The notes beneath the pieces were generated by a model, which had not been told where the DNA came from, made no database searches, and saw only the letters and a program-made list of their open reading frames with translations. The translations under genes and the position numbers were made by a program. Positions 1 through 8,355 of a stretch of 64,000 bases of DNA are shown here, piece by piece; position 1 is the stretch's first letter; every line of letters starts with the position of its first letter. The stretch is from Hyphomonas sediminis (lineage in GTDB: Bacteria; Pseudomonadota; Alphaproteobacteria; Caulobacterales; Hyphomonadaceae). The stretch is taken from assembly GCF_019679475.1 (NCBI RefSeq), contig NZ_JAIEZP010000001.1:1984001-2048000 (forward strand), read 5' to 3'.

Positions 1-315
1 TGGGACGAGTTCCAGAAAATCTTCCCGATCGCGTTCGAGCTGATCGTGGCGCTCCGCTCTGACAAGGACCTGCTGGCGCTTTACAAACGGCAATCGAAAG
101 GCGGCGTGGACGACATCACGCTTGGCTATGACGGCTTTTTTCCTGAGCTCGTGAATGCCGGCATTCCCCGCGTCGTCATCTCGGTGATGATGGCATTCTA
201 TCGCGGCGCCTATCTGGAGAGCGTGGCGCGTGACCCTGCATATGTTGCCGAAATGAAGCGCACGTTCGACGACATGCTGATGAGCTATATGCAGGTGCAT
301 CGAAAGGCAGCCTGA
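1..315 (+). CDS. TetR-family regulator, C-terminal part (truncated by window edge)
   Basis: The frame is open from base 1 and stops with TGA at 313-315. The visible 104 residues are the ligand-binding/dimerisation half of a TetR-type repressor; the N-terminal helix-turn-helix lies outside the window. The stretch W-D-E-F-Q-K-I-F-P-I followed by ALRSDK, and the later FYRGAYLES, align closely with the two complete TetR proteins at 49904-50590 and 51091-51804, so the three are paralogs. It lies beside the catabolic cluster on the opposite strand, with convergent 3' ends, and is one candidate regulator of it. A GTG at 46 is an internal codon, not a start. Confidence 0.8.
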   Translation, partial: WDEFQKIFPIAFELIVALRSDKDLLALYKRQSKGGVDDITLGYDGFFPELVNAGIPRVVISVMMAFYRGAYLESVARDPAYVAEMKRTFDDMLMSYMQVHRKAA

Positions 316-356
316 TCCCTCAGGGTCCTCAACTGGCCGGGCCAGTCCTGGCCAGG

Positions 357-1721
357 CTAATCAAACGGATTGTCGCCATAGACAGTCTTCCCGGCCAGGG
401 CTTTCACGTCCCCCTCAGCCCGGCCACAGACCGCAAGTGCCGTCAGCGCGTACATCAGCGTGCACTTGAAGAAGTCTTCCGGCGTGGGACGCCAGCGAAC
501 AGGACCGAAGGTCACCGCCGGCACCCGGTGCATGTTGAAGACATTGTGATCGCGCCACATGCTTGAATAGACCGGCTTTGCAATCTCCACCGGCGTGTCC
601 AGAACGGACTGGACGGCGATGTCGATGCCGGTGACGAGCGGGGCAACCTCTTCATCATCGGCTTCATAGCCGTGGCTGACATTCACCGGCTCTACCTCGA
701 ACTCAAGGCCCGGCAGGGAGCGCATGACCGCCTCCAGCTCATGCAGCACCTGGGCGGCTTTCTGCTTCGGGCTGAGATCGCAGCTGACATAGATGGCGGC
801 GACTTCCGTGCCGCCGCTATAGGGGAAGCCGGCCTGGACACTGCTGATCGTGGCCTTGGGAAGGGAGGAGCCGCCCTTGGCGTGATAGGCATTCAGTTTT
901 TCATAATCGAGCGACCAGGCGTGGAGCGCCTCGATGACCGGGCCGAGCTTGTAGATGGGGCTGGGATGGTCTGCCGTTGCCCTGGGCGCCTTCAGGAGCG
1001 GGCGGAAGATCGATTCTCCATAGATGCGTATGCGGAACATGGCGCCGCCGCAGCCGAGCCAGGTGACGCCGAAATCCGTGCCTTCTGCCGCGATGGCAAA
1101 ATCGGGCGCGACGCCGCCATGATGGAACATGTAATGGGCACCGATTTCCTTGCCCATATAGTCGATGCCGCCGCGTTCCTCGATTGGCTCTGGCCCGCAT
1201 TCGCCGGGGCAGGCGGTGAGATACATGCGGCCAGAGAGCTCGTATCCGGCTTTTTTCAGCGCCTTGGCGGCCATGAGCATGCAGCTCATCGGGCCGCGAT
1301 CATTGGCGACGGCATAGCCATAGAACTTGCCATCTTCGAGCCAGCACTCTTTCCATTCGCGGTTTACGGTTCCGGATGGACGTTTCGTCTTCTCACGGAC
1401 CACCGGGTCGGCTGGTTCACTTTCCGTATCAAGGTGCGCCGTGAAGAGAAGGTTCTTGCCGGGGCCATGACCGCCGAAAGAGCCGATGACATTCTGGCGA
1501 TGAGGCACAGCGCCCACGGAGAGCGGGCGGAAGCCTTCGCGCGACATCCATTCATGGACGAAAGCGGACGCCTCCGCCTCTCCGGTTGACGGGCTGTAGA
1601 TATTCGACAGGTCGAGGACAAGTTTTGTCAGCTCCTCGATGTCGATAGCATCGGAGATGGCTTTGACATCCTCCGGGGAGATGCCCGCACCGATCGCTGT
1701 TTCCAGCAGCCCGTCAGCCAT
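357..1721 (-). CDS. M20-family metallopeptidase (ArgE/DapE-like), copy 1
   Basis: This is a 454-residue zinc amidohydrolase of the M20 fold. The HLD metal motif is at residues 96-98 (LLFTAHLDTE), the bridging Asp in ANDRGP near 141, a PGE motif near 172-174, an AAEG Glu near 213 and the late His in MWRDHN. Such enzymes hydrolyse peptide, N-acyl or carbamoyl bonds. No signal peptide is visible, so it is cytoplasmic. ATG 1721 has a GGGAGAGG ribosome site. It is the last gene of the unit MFS carrier - RutA-like oxygenase - M20, 41 bp after the oxygenase. A clear paralog lies at 6185-7558, and both end in VYGDNPF plus one residue. The substrate is unknown; amide products of the neighbouring oxygenase are the natural guess. 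Confidence 0.85.
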   Translation of the reverse strand: MADGLLETAIGAGISPEDVKAISDAIDIEELTKLVLDLSNIYSPSTGEAEASAFVHEWMSREGFRPLSVGAVPHRQNVIGSFGGHGPGKNLLFTAHLDTESEPADPVVREKTKRPSGTVNREWKECWLEDGKFYGYAVANDRGPMSCMLMAAKALKKAGYELSGRMYLTACPGECGPEPIEERGGIDYMGKEIGAHYMFHHGGVAPDFAIAAEGTDFGVTWLGCGGAMFRIRIYGESIFRPLLKAPRATADHPSPIYKLGPVIEALHAWSLDYEKLNAYHAKGGSSLPKATISSVQAGFPYSGGTEVAAIYVSCDLSPKQKAAQVLHELEAVMRSLPGLEFEVEPVNVSHGYEADDEEVAPLVTGIDIAVQSVLDTPVEIAKPVYSSMWRDHNVFNMHRVPAVTFGPVRWRPTPEDFFKCTLMYALTALAVCGRAEGDVKALAGKTVYGDNPFD

Positions 1722-1762
1722 GGGGTTTCCCTCTCCCTTATCCGTTATCTGATTATGTGATG

Positions 1763-2836
1763 TCAGGCAGGTTCATGGCTGTCTGCCGGGAACTGCTTGC
1801 GCAGGCCAGGCAGGATGTCTCCGAACATTTCCAGGCCGGTCTTGTAGTCCGGGAAGATCAACATCACGCCGTCTAGCTCCGCAGACTCGACATATGCTTC
1901 GATCTTTTCGCGGCAGGTTTCCGGCGAGCCCATGACCGTATGGTTCTGGCTGGCGCCCATCTTGCGGGCCGCGGCGGCGAGATTTTCCGGCGCGATGCCC
2001 CAGCTTCTCATCTGAGCCATGATGGCGCCGAGGTCTGCGCCATCTTCGAAGCGCTGGACCATGGCTTCGGCCTTGGTGTCGGTATCGGCATGAACGACGG
2101 TGCACATGGAGCAGACCTTGATCGTCTTGCCTTTCTCGGCAGCGATCTGGCGCGCGCGGCGGCTGAAATTGCGGCGCTCTTCCAAACTGCGCCCGCCGAT
2201 GAAGCAGGCATCGGCATGGGTGGTGGAGAAGTCAAACCCGCGATCGGATTGGCCGGCGGCGATCAGATCGGGACGCGGCTTCGACAGCGGCTTGGGATCG
2301 GACTGGCAGTCGTCCATATCGAAGAAGCGGCCCTTGAAGGTGACGCTCGGCTCCGCCCAGAGGCGCTTGATGATCGTGATCCATTCTTCCGTAAGCTGAT
2401 AACGGTCGGCATGGGTGAGGGTGTCGTCCCAGGCGCCCATCTGGGAGAATTCCTCGCGGTAGGCACCGGCAACGATGTTGAGGCCCGCGCGGCCCTTGGA
2501 GATATGGTCCAGCGTGGTGACCATCTTGGCGACGACGGCGGGATTGGAGAGCAGGGCGTGCATGGTGGCCCAGACTTTCACATTCCTGGTGACCTCGGCG
2601 AGACCGGCCATCATCGTCATGGATTCCATCGAGGTGGACCAGTGATTGGTCTCGCCGCCGAAGCCGCGGAACTTCGACATCGACATGATGAAATCGAGGC
2701 CGATCCTGTCCGCGATGATCGCGGCTTCGCGGTTGGTTTCGTAGAGCCCGTCCAGCGTGGGCGTGTTCCTGGAGATGATCCAGCCACCATTGGCGATGGG
2801 CAGGAAAACACCGAACATTTTATGATTGGGCATCAT
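1763..2836 (-). CDS. RutA-like flavin-dependent monooxygenase (luciferase-like fold)
   Basis: This 357-residue LLM-class FMNH2-dependent monooxygenase resembles pyrimidine oxygenase RutA more than generic LLM enzymes. The N-terminus reads GVFLPIANGGWIIS, followed by SMSKFRGFGGETNHW, FDMDDCQSDP and IAAGQSDRGFDFS, all close to RutA blocks. RutA opens the uracil ring by oxidative cleavage of an amide bond using reduced FMN supplied by RutF. ATG 2836 (with a second ATG at 2833) follows a GGAG site and lies 25 bp after the MFS gene; an open extension to 2965 overlaps that gene and lacks conserved sequence. A flavin reductase (5655-6167) and RutB-like hydrolase (7577-8221) in the same locus supply the other two Rut activities. 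True substrate unknown. Confidence 0.8.
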   Translation of the reverse strand: MMPNHKMFGVFLPIANGGWIISRNTPTLDGLYETNREAAIIADRIGLDFIMSMSKFRGFGGETNHWSTSMESMTMMAGLAEVTRNVKVWATMHALLSNPAVVAKMVTTLDHISKGRAGLNIVAGAYREEFSQMGAWDDTLTHADRYQLTEEWITIIKRLWAEPSVTFKGRFFDMDDCQSDPKPLSKPRPDLIAAGQSDRGFDFSTTHADACFIGGRSLEERRNFSRRARQIAAEKGKTIKVCSMCTVVHADTDTKAEAMVQRFEDGADLGAIMAQMRSWGIAPENLAAAARKMGASQNHTVMGSPETCREKIEAYVESAELDGVMLIFPDYKTGLEMFGDILPGLRKQFPADSHEPA

Positions 2837-2861
2837 GGCTGGAAGACTCCACAGGGTTTGA

Positions 2862-4238
2862 TCAGGCGGTGGTTTTGGCGATGGCGGGGGCCGGCTCGAG
2901 GCGCGGGGCCTCCTCTTCGGGGGGCGCGTCCGCGGCGTCTTTGCGGGGCGCGCGCATCGAGACAACGCCGACCCAGACGATGGCGGTGATCGCCGAGAGG
3001 ATGAGGAACATCAGGACGAAGTTGCCGGTAAGATCGCGGATGACGCCGCCGATTGTCGGGCCGAGCGCAGAGGCGGCGCCGACGAGGCACATGGTGGAGA
3101 AAAGCTCCAGATTATGGCGCTGGCCGAAATAGTTGATCAGGAGGACCGTGCAGGCCAGGCCCGTGATGCCGAAGCCGATGCCTGTGCCGACGGCGTAGAT
3201 GAGCAGGATGCCGTGGGAGTTGGACGTGGCGAGGACGAGGCAGCCGACCGACAGCATGGCGAGGGAGACGATCATCAGCTTGCGCGGATCGATCCGCTCA
3301 CCGAGGAAACCGCCGCCGACCCGGGCGAGCACGGCGATTAAGGCTTCGAGGCTGAGCATGGCGGCGGCCACTTCGCTGGAGACGCCGCGCTCGACAAGGT
3401 GGCCGACCGAGAGGCTGGTGACGGTGACGAGCGCCATGAGCTGGGCGAAATAGGCCGAGACGATGATGTAGAATTGCGGGGTGCGGGTGGCTTCCTTCAC
3501 CGTCCAGTCGACCGTGGTGACGAACACATTGCTGCGCCTGGCGGGCTGGGGGGCGGGTGTGGCGGGGGCCTCGCCGGGCTCGATCTTCTTCTCGATGGCG
3601 TTTTCGACCAGCTCACGCTCGGCAGGCTGGGAGAAGCGGCGGTCGAGGCCGATGATCAGGCCAGCGGCGATGCTCATCGTCAGCAGGAGGATCGACTGGT
3701 AGACCCAGTAATCGCGCCAGGTGTTGCCATCCACCGAGAGGGCGGCGAGCACCATCCAGGGGCCGACGACATTGCCGAAGCCGCCAAGGGTGAAATAGAG
3801 GCCGAGGGCGGTGGACTTGTTCTTGAAGTGGCGGCTGACCACGAAGGTGGCGGGGATGGCGCCGAGCATCTGGTAGGCGACGCCGCAGATGGCGGCAGCG
3901 ATGAAATACTGGAGCAGGCCGTTGACGGCGCTCATCGTGTAGAGGCCGATGGCCATCGCGACGCCGCCGATGAACAGCGCCTGGCGCACGCCGAGCTTGC
4001 GGATGACCAGCGTGGGAAAGAGGGACGAGCCGCCACAGGCCGCGCCGAGAATGGTGAAGCCGAGGCCGGCCTGCGACCAGCTCCACTCCAGATCACCCAG
4101 CATATGCGGCAGGGCAACGCCGAGGGAGGAGAAGGTGGCCGCGCCGATCAGAAGGTCGAGCGCGCTCAGCGTCAGCAGGTGGCCGCCTGCCATGGGAGGG
4201 ACCGTGCGAACCGATTTGAAGATTCCGGAATTCAGCAT
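2862..4238 (-). CDS. MFS transporter (monocarboxylate/OFA-like)
   Basis: This 458-residue polytopic protein has about 12 hydrophobic helices and a long charged cytoplasmic loop (residues about 215-250) between the two six-helix halves, plus an acidic, Ala/Pro-rich tail. The architecture fits the MFS branch containing monocarboxylate and oxalate/formate carriers. ATG 4238 is preceded by an AGAGAG stretch. It heads a three-gene unit with the RutA-like oxygenase and M20 copy 1, and a perfect operator-like palindrome lies 74 bp upstream (4312-4333). The likely role is inner-membrane uptake of the substrate that the nearby TonB receptor brings into the periplasm, or export of a product. Confidence 0.8.
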   Translation of the reverse strand: MLNSGIFKSVRTVPPMAGGHLLTLSALDLLIGAATFSSLGVALPHMLGDLEWSWSQAGLGFTILGAACGGSSLFPTLVIRKLGVRQALFIGGVAMAIGLYTMSAVNGLLQYFIAAAICGVAYQMLGAIPATFVVSRHFKNKSTALGLYFTLGGFGNVVGPWMVLAALSVDGNTWRDYWVYQSILLLTMSIAAGLIIGLDRRFSQPAERELVENAIEKKIEPGEAPATPAPQPARRSNVFVTTVDWTVKEATRTPQFYIIVSAYFAQLMALVTVTSLSVGHLVERGVSSEVAAAMLSLEALIAVLARVGGGFLGERIDPRKLMIVSLAMLSVGCLVLATSNSHGILLIYAVGTGIGFGITGLACTVLLINYFGQRHNLELFSTMCLVGAASALGPTIGGVIRDLTGNFVLMFLILSAITAIVWVGVVSMRAPRKDAADAPPEEEAPRLEPAPAIAKTTA

Positions 4239-4309
4239 CTGACTCTCTGTTTGCTCTCAGGCGACGTTATGGGGATTGGAGACGGAGATCGCGGGGGTGG
4301 GGCTCAAAA

Positions 4310-4335
4310 TCTGACATTTCAGACAAAATGTCAGA
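4310..4335. promoter_or_regulatory. Perfect 10-bp inverted repeat, operator candidate (site A)
   Basis: TCTGACATTT (4310-4319) and AAATGTCAGA (4326-4335) are exact inverted repeats separated by CAGACA. The element lies 74 bp upstream of the MFS gene start at 4238. Closely similar sequences occur upstream of the TonB receptor (10850-10871) and between gntR and phoD (12018-12039), which argues for a shared regulator site rather than a terminator; no T-run follows on either strand. Confidence 0.6.
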
Positions 4336-4404
4336 AACTGGGTCAGCTTTGACGAAGGGTGCCTGCTAATTGACCAGAGGTTGAGCATCGGGGCCGGTTG
4401 CCTT

Positions 4405-5658
4405 TCAGGCGGCAGTCATGGGGCGACGGGTGAAAAGGAAGATGGCGAGGGCAGTGAAGCCCGCCGCCAGGGCACCGGAGAGCGCCAGCGGCAGGCGATA
4501 GCCCATCATGTCGAGGACGGTGCCGGTGGCAAGGGCCCCAAGCGCGGGCGCGCCGCGCATCAGGGCGCCCCAGAGGCTGAGCACGCGGCCCGATACCGAT
4601 TCTTCCGTATCCAGAACCATGACGAGCTGGGATGTGGCGGCGCTGATGCACATGAAGAAGCCAAGCACGGTGGCCGCGAGCGTGGCCCAGATGATGTCCG
4701 GCGTGGCGGCAAAGCCGATCAGCGAGAGGCAGGCGGCGAGCGAAGACCAGAAGAACATCATGGCTGGGCGCGAAGGCGCGTTCAGCGTGACGATGACAGC
4801 GCCGACAACAGCGCCTGCGCCGACGCCCATGATGAGATAGGAATAATCCTGCACATTGCCGCCGAAGAGACGGTCTGCGAAGGCGGGCATCAGCTCGTAA
4901 ACCGGGCGGATGAGGAAGGCGGTGGCGGCGAAGATGACCAGGACTGGCGTGACGACCGGATGGTTGGACGCGGCCTGGAAGCCCGACCAGAGCTGGCGCA
5001 GGAAAGGCTGGCGACTGCCCGCGCCGGAGGTGGTGTTGAGGCCGGTGAGGCTGAGCACGGCGGCGATCATCACGAGCGCGACGACGGCGTTGATCCAGAA
5101 GATGGAGGCAGGGCCGGGCCAGATGACCAGCGGGCCGGCGAGCGCGGGACCGAGGAAGCGGGTGACGTTGACCGAGATGGCGGTCATCGACATGCCGGTG
5201 GGCAGGCAGTCGCGGGGCGTTGCGTCGCGCTGCAGCAGCGTGCGCGCCGATTCCTGCAGGGCAGCGAGAATGCCGCCTGCCGCCGTGAGGCCGACGAGGA
5301 GCAGCGGGCTGGAGAGGCCGAGAAAGACGACAGCCCCGGTGACGACGGAGACGACAAGGGCGGCGGACTGGCAGATGAGCACGATCCGCTTACGGTCTAT
5401 CCTGTCTGACAGGACGCCGCCGAGCGGGCCGAAGAACAGGCCGGGCAACAGCTCGGCACTCGCAAGCAGGCCGAGCCAGGCCGTGGAGCCGGTCAGTTCC
5501 CACATGATCCAGCCGAGCGCGATGCGCTGCATCCACTGGCTGGCCATGACAGCGGCAGAGGCCAGGAAGAGGTTCCGGTAGGCAATATCCGACATGACGC
5601 GGACCAGCGCGGCTGTTCCAGTCTGGTGGGGGGCATTTGCCTTTTCAGGAGGGCTCAT
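4405..5658 (-). CDS. MFS transporter (DHA3/EntS-like)
   Basis: This 417-residue MFS protein has about 12 hydrophobic segments. The loop motif GPLGGVLSDRIDRKR between helices 2 and 3 is the classic MFS G-x-x-x-D-R-x-x-R-K signature, and the protein resembles the DHA3 / enterobactin-exporter branch. ATG 5658 overlaps the flavin reductase stop in an ATGA arrangement, so translation is probably coupled. It ends the unit isochorismatase-like hydrolase - M20 copy 2 - flavin reductase - MFS; 166 bp then separate it from the next MFS gene. It may export a toxic intermediate or product, but direction and substrate cannot be read from sequence. Confidence 0.8.
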   Translation of the reverse strand: MSPPEKANAPHQTGTAALVRVMSDIAYRNLFLASAAVMASQWMQRIALGWIMWELTGSTAWLGLLASAELLPGLFFGPLGGVLSDRIDRKRIVLICQSAALVVSVVTGAVVFLGLSSPLLLVGLTAAGGILAALQESARTLLQRDATPRDCLPTGMSMTAISVNVTRFLGPALAGPLVIWPGPASIFWINAVVALVMIAAVLSLTGLNTTSGAGSRQPFLRQLWSGFQAASNHPVVTPVLVIFAATAFLIRPVYELMPAFADRLFGGNVQDYSYLIMGVGAGAVVGAVIVTLNAPSRPAMMFFWSSLAACLSLIGFAATPDIIWATLAATVLGFFMCISAATSQLVMVLDTEESVSGRVLSLWGALMRGAPALGALATGTVLDMMGYRLPLALSGALAAGFTALAIFLFTRRPMTAA

Positions 5659-6167
5659 GAGCGCCCTGCGGGTTCAGTCTCACGCCCTGTCAGGCACCAG
5701 ATGTTGCCGCGATGATAGGCGAGCGGGGCCGCCTCCCTGTCCGAGCCGAGCTGGAGCACGCGCCCGACGACGATTTCATGGTCGCCGCCATCATGGATGG
5801 CGTAGACTTCGCAATCGAACCAGGCGACGGAGCCGGAGAGGACCGGCGCGCCGGTGGACTCGGTTGTATACTGAACATCGCGGAAGCGGTCGTCCGAGCT
5901 TTTCGAGGCGAAGCGGCGCACGACATCCATATGCGCTTCAGACAGCACGTTGACGGCGAAGAAGCCCGCCTCGCGGATGGCTTCGAGCGAGCGGCTGGCC
6001 CGGTCGAGGCAGACGAGCAGCAGCGGCGGCGCCTGCGAGACGGCGGAGAAGGCGTTGACGGCCGTGCCGGCGATCTTGCCGCCGGATGTGGTGGTGACCA
6101 CGGTGACGCCCGTGAGGAAGCCACCCATGGCTTCGCGCCAGAGCGTAGCGTCGATGGGAGTGGACAT
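5655..6167 (-). CDS. Flavin reductase (RutF/HpaC-like)
   Basis: This 170-residue flavin:NAD(P)H oxidoreductase has the split-barrel flavin-reductase fold. Visible features are FLTGVTVVTT, the core AGTAVNAFSAVSQAPPLLLVCLDR, and the late YHRGNIW segment. It should supply FMNH2 to the two-component RutA-like monooxygenase encoded downstream in the locus. ATG 6167 has an AGGAGA site 7 bases upstream and lies 17 bp after the M20 stop; the longer start at 6188 overlaps that gene and is not favoured. Its stop overlaps the following MFS start by four bases. Confidence 0.85.
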   Translation of the reverse strand: MSTPIDATLWREAMGGFLTGVTVVTTTSGGKIAGTAVNAFSAVSQAPPLLLVCLDRASRSLEAIREAGFFAVNVLSEAHMDVVRRFASKSSDDRFRDVQYTTESTGAPVLSGSVAWFDCEVYAIHDGGDHEIVVGRVLQLGSDREAAPLAYHRGNIWCLTGRETEPAGRS

Positions 6168-6184
6168 GGACCTGTCTCCTTTCC

Positions 6185-7558
6185 TCAACCGAAGGGATTA
6201 TCGCCGTAGACCGGCTTCTTGCGGGCGGCTTCTTCTTCACTGTCTGCCTTGCCGCAAAGGGCGAGGGCGGTCAGGGCATATATAAGCGCGCTTTTGGCAA
6301 GATCATCGGGCGTTGGGCGCCAGCGTTTGAAGCCTGTGGTGATGGCGGGCACGCGGTTCATGTTGAACACGTTATGATCGCGCCACATGGACGAATAGAC
6401 CGGGGCGGCACGCTCGACCGGCTTACCCAGCGTGAGGCGGGTGGCGACATCCACCGCGCTGACCAGCGGGGAGACGCGGGCGGCATCCGCCTCGAAGCCA
6501 TGGCGGACGACGACAGGCTCGATATCGAACTCGCCGATATTGGCCGCGCGCAGGTATTTCTCGAGGTCGCGGTGGACCGGGCCAATCTCCTGGTTGGGCG
6601 CAAGGCCGACTTCCAGATAGATGGCGCAGACTTCCGTGCCCGCGCCGAAGACATGAGGCACGCCGCCGCGTACCGCCGATAGCTGGACCTTCGGGAAGGC
6701 GGAGCCGCCTTCGGATTCGTAACGGCTTTCGGCTTCGTATTTCAGGCTCCAGTCGAGGATCGGCTGGATGGCCGAGCCCATCCGGTAAATCGGGTTGGGA
6801 TGCTGGGAAGCGAGCCTGGGCGAATTCAGCAGGGGCGTGAAGATCGCCTCACCATAGAGCCGTATACGGAAGACGATGTAGCCACAGCCAATCCATGTGA
6901 GGCCATAATCGCAGCCTTCTGCGGCGATGGCGTAATCCGGCGAGACGCCGCCATGATTGAAGACGTAATGCGTGCCGATTTCCTTGCCCATGAAATCCAC
7001 GCCGCGCGCCTCTTCAATCGGCTCCGGGCCGATTTCGCCGGGAGAGGCCGTGAGATAGAGGCGGCCGGAGAGATCGAACCCGCATTTCTTCAGGGCCTTG
7101 GCCGCGAAGAGAAAGCAGGTCATCGGGCCGCGATCATTGGCGATGGGATAGCCGTGGAAGGCGCCGTCTTCCAGCCAGCATTCATTCCATTCGCGCACTT
7201 CGAGCGTTTCCGGGCGGAACTTGTAAGCGTCCTCGTCCGGGTTCCAGGTGGGGCTCTCGGTATCGAGGTGGGCGGTGTAAAGCAGGCTTTTGCCATCGCC
7301 CTTGCCGCCATAGGTGGCGATCACATTGGGGCGTTCGGGCGTGGCGCCGACCTTGCGGGGGCGGAAGCCTTCCTTTGCCAGCCATTGATAGACATATTCC
7401 GCCGCCTGAGCTTCGCCCCGTGCAGGGCTCGGGATGTTGCCCAGCTCAAGGGCGACTTTCGTCATCTCCTCCTTGTCGATGGCGGCGGCAAGCGCAGCGG
7501 CGTCTTCTTCCGAGACGGCGTAGTTCGCCTCGGGCAGATTCTTGAAGATGTTACTCAT
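6185..7558 (-). CDS. M20-family metallopeptidase (ArgE/DapE-like), copy 2
   Basis: This 457-residue paralog of the gene at 357-1721 has the same landmarks in order: LLYTAHLDTE (HLD metal pair), IANDRGP, ASPGEIGPEPIEE, AAEG, SSMWRDHNVFNMNRVPA and the VYGDNPF terminus. All expected M20 metal ligands are present, so it should be active. It lies 18 bp after the isochorismatase-like gene and 17 bp before the flavin reductase. Keeping two similar but clearly diverged copies in one locus suggests either two different amide substrates in one pathway or a heteromeric enzyme. Confidence 0.85.
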   Translation of the reverse strand: MSNIFKNLPEANYAVSEEDAAALAAAIDKEEMTKVALELGNIPSPARGEAQAAEYVYQWLAKEGFRPRKVGATPERPNVIATYGGKGDGKSLLYTAHLDTESPTWNPDEDAYKFRPETLEVREWNECWLEDGAFHGYPIANDRGPMTCFLFAAKALKKCGFDLSGRLYLTASPGEIGPEPIEEARGVDFMGKEIGTHYVFNHGGVSPDYAIAAEGCDYGLTWIGCGYIVFRIRLYGEAIFTPLLNSPRLASQHPNPIYRMGSAIQPILDWSLKYEAESRYESEGGSAFPKVQLSAVRGGVPHVFGAGTEVCAIYLEVGLAPNQEIGPVHRDLEKYLRAANIGEFDIEPVVVRHGFEADAARVSPLVSAVDVATRLTLGKPVERAAPVYSSMWRDHNVFNMNRVPAITTGFKRWRPTPDDLAKSALIYALTALALCGKADSEEEAARKKPVYGDNPFG

Positions 7559-7576
7559 CGGGACACTTTCTTGTTT

Positions 7577-8221
7577 TTATTCGGCCCAGGCAGCGCAGAT
7601 CTCATCTGTGGAGACCAGGGTGGCGCAGTTCAGCGCGAGGGATTGAAGCGCGCCTTCGTGCACGCTTTCGTCATAGGCGGCGCAGGCATCTGTGGGCAGG
7701 TAGACGAAGTAATCGAGGTGGAAGGCATCGCGCACGGTGCAATCCACGCAGCACTCTGTCGTCAGGCCACAGACGACCAGCGTGTCGATGCCGCGGGCAC
7801 GCAGGACCGCGTCGAGGCTGGTGCCGAAGAAGCCGGAATAGCGCAGCTTCCAGATGACGGTTTCATCGCCCTGGGGCGTGGGGCCGACAAAGGCGGAGCC
7901 GGGCTCGCCCGCGCGGCAGATGGCGCCGCCATTGTCCACGCCGTCGCGGCGGCGGTGCCATTCGCCCCAGACGGGGGAATCGGTGGCCGCCGTGGTGGCG
8001 AGGCCGACGAAGATGACCGGTGTGCCGGCGGCGCGGGCAGCGTCGACCAGACGCTCCGCAGCGGCGACGGCGGGCGCGGCGATGGACATGTCGAGACCGG
8101 CCTTGCCGAGGACTCCCTCGGGGGAGGCGAAGTCCACCTGCATGTCGATGACGACGACGGCGGACCTTTGCGGGGCAACCCAGCCGGAAAGATTATCGGG
8201 ATAAGCGGGCATCGGCTTCAT
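7577..8221 (-). CDS. Isochorismatase-like amidohydrolase (RutB-like)
   Basis: This 214-residue cysteine hydrolase has the isochorismatase fold. The triad is visible: Asp26 in VVVIDMQVDF, Lys125 in IWKLRYSGFFGTSLD and Cys158 in TTECCVDC. The KxRYSGFFxTxLD block is also found in RutB, which hydrolyses the peroxyureidoacrylate made by RutA. ATG 8221 is used here; a second in-frame ATG at 8212 is possible. The 134 bp between it and the TonB receptor stop contain a GC-rich hairpin (CCCGCA/TGCGGG) with no T-run. With the RutA-like and RutF-like genes it completes a Rut-type oxidative amide-cleavage set. Confidence 0.82.
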   Translation of the reverse strand: MKPMPAYPDNLSGWVAPQRSAVVVIDMQVDFASPEGVLGKAGLDMSIAAPAVAAAERLVDAARAAGTPVIFVGLATTAATDSPVWGEWHRRRDGVDNGGAICRAGEPGSAFVGPTPQGDETVIWKLRYSGFFGTSLDAVLRARGIDTLVVCGLTTECCVDCTVRDAFHLDYFVYLPTDACAAYDESVHEGALQSLALNCATLVSTDEICAAWAE

Positions 8222-8355
8222 GGCGCTGTTCTCATCCTCATTGTCTACGCTCCCTTTGTATCGCGTCCTGCCGTCCGGAGCCGGGCCCGCAGCCTTGCGG
8301 GAGGTGTGGGGGCGGCTGTGAGGCCGGCCCCGGCGGCAGGATATTGTTTCTGTGA

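Noticed and set aside
326-360. CTGGCC/GGCCAG repeats between the truncated TetR gene and the first M20 gene
   Set aside because: The perfect arms leave almost no loop and no T-run follows on either strand, so a terminator cannot be supported.
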